Part shown: one piece after another, positions 51,422-51,474 of the stretch
Layout of the letters: each line of letters begins with the position of its first letter
Position numbering within the stretch: position 1 is the stretch's first letter
DNA from: Verrucomicrobiota bacterium
GTDB lineage: Bacteria > Verrucomicrobiota > Verrucomicrobiia > Verrucomicrobiales > Akkermansiaceae
Direction of reading: 5' to 3'
Assembly (NCBI GenBank): GCA_004294095.1
Contig: RDZR01000041.1
Coordinates: 1 to 51,474 of the forward strand
Length of the DNA stretch: 51,474 nucleotides
Notes under the pieces: model-generated
Told to the model about the DNA's origin: nothing
Databases searched by the model: none
The model's input: the letters and a program-made list of their open reading frames with translations, nothing else
Program-made: the position numbers and the translations under genes

Positions 51422-51474
51422 GATTGTTTCGCTGCGCTTGTTGGCTGGATTTTATCAGAAAAGCCTAACAGAGA

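Larger units (their letters stand above)
1702..51471. repeat. dispersed over-represented hexamer TGTTAG (CTAACA)
   Basis: Hand count gives about 88 copies, ~56 as TGTTAG and ~32 as CTAACA, inside genes in both orientations and between genes. Composition alone predicts about 20. Most are followed by A or G. In sense orientation it supplies TTA-Leu codons that are otherwise rare here. Density ranges from about 5 per kb (31.0-32.7 kb) to 0.4 per kb (7.65-15.5 kb). Confidence 0.65.

Overview
The window looks like a moderately GC-rich (about 54% by eye) chromosomal segment of a Verrucomicrobiota bacterium. This is inference. It rests on the giant secreted proteins with Asp-rich thrombospondin-type-3-like repeats, on a shared YrLetSxxLxxW...FYRv C-terminal domain in three secreted proteins, on weak Shine-Dalgarno use, and on the PVC-like mix of a microcompartment shell protein with household genes. 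No rRNA, CRISPR array, transposase or integrase was seen.

Layout. 1-5108 (+): a Cache-LuxR regulator, cut by the window edge, then an SsuCBA/TauBCA-type ABC importer, an isochorismatase-fold hydrolase and a PuuE/PgdA/cyclic-imidase-type deacetylase; probably uptake and ring opening of a cyclic amide, imide or ureide. 5116-7503 (-): thrB and thrC, followed by a 25-codon remnant of a second, diverged thrC 3' end next to the boundary of that cluster. 7650-15472 (-): a long operon with PotD-A-B-C-type transporter genes, an SDR dehydrogenase, a second isochorismatase-fold hydrolase, a class III aminotransferase-fold PLP enzyme and an APH-fold kinase. A divergent LysR regulator (15552-16490) faces a 22-bp palindrome. 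16524-17219 (-): an orphan tandem-domain bacterial microcompartment (BMC) shell protein, back to back with a truncated haemoglobin. SDR + APH kinase + class III PLP enzyme + shell protein is the parts list of the mycobacterial aminoacetone/1-amino-2-propanol microcompartment.

17610-26556: envelope and household genes: a membrane protein, a Tat-exported NodB deacetylase lipoprotein, a dynamin-like GTPase, a secreted double-psi-barrel-like protein, metG, a glutaredoxin, a protein with a ladder of Ser-Pro-Phe motifs, and an ECF sigma factor with a membrane partner. 26812-33808: a TetR regulator, a 927-residue FG-GAP/VCBS secreted protein, a transporter-hotdog thioesterase fusion, and ispH.

33983-46515 (+): a three-ORF alpha-glucan-type locus. 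The first two ORFs (GH13, then TSP3 plus a GH57-like domain) are one ~2,850-residue gene split by a frameshift inside a (GC)5 run at 36796-36805. The third ORF is a separate GH13 enzyme. 46595-51421: trpE, trpG, tRNA-Ser(CGA), an isolated nuoF, a MauE/DoxX membrane protein and a retropepsin-like protease gene.

Across the window the hexamer TGTTAG (either strand) is strongly over-represented: about 88 by hand count against about 20 expected from composition. It is depleted in the amino-alcohol-type operon and the FG-GAP gene, which suggests those blocks arrived more recently.
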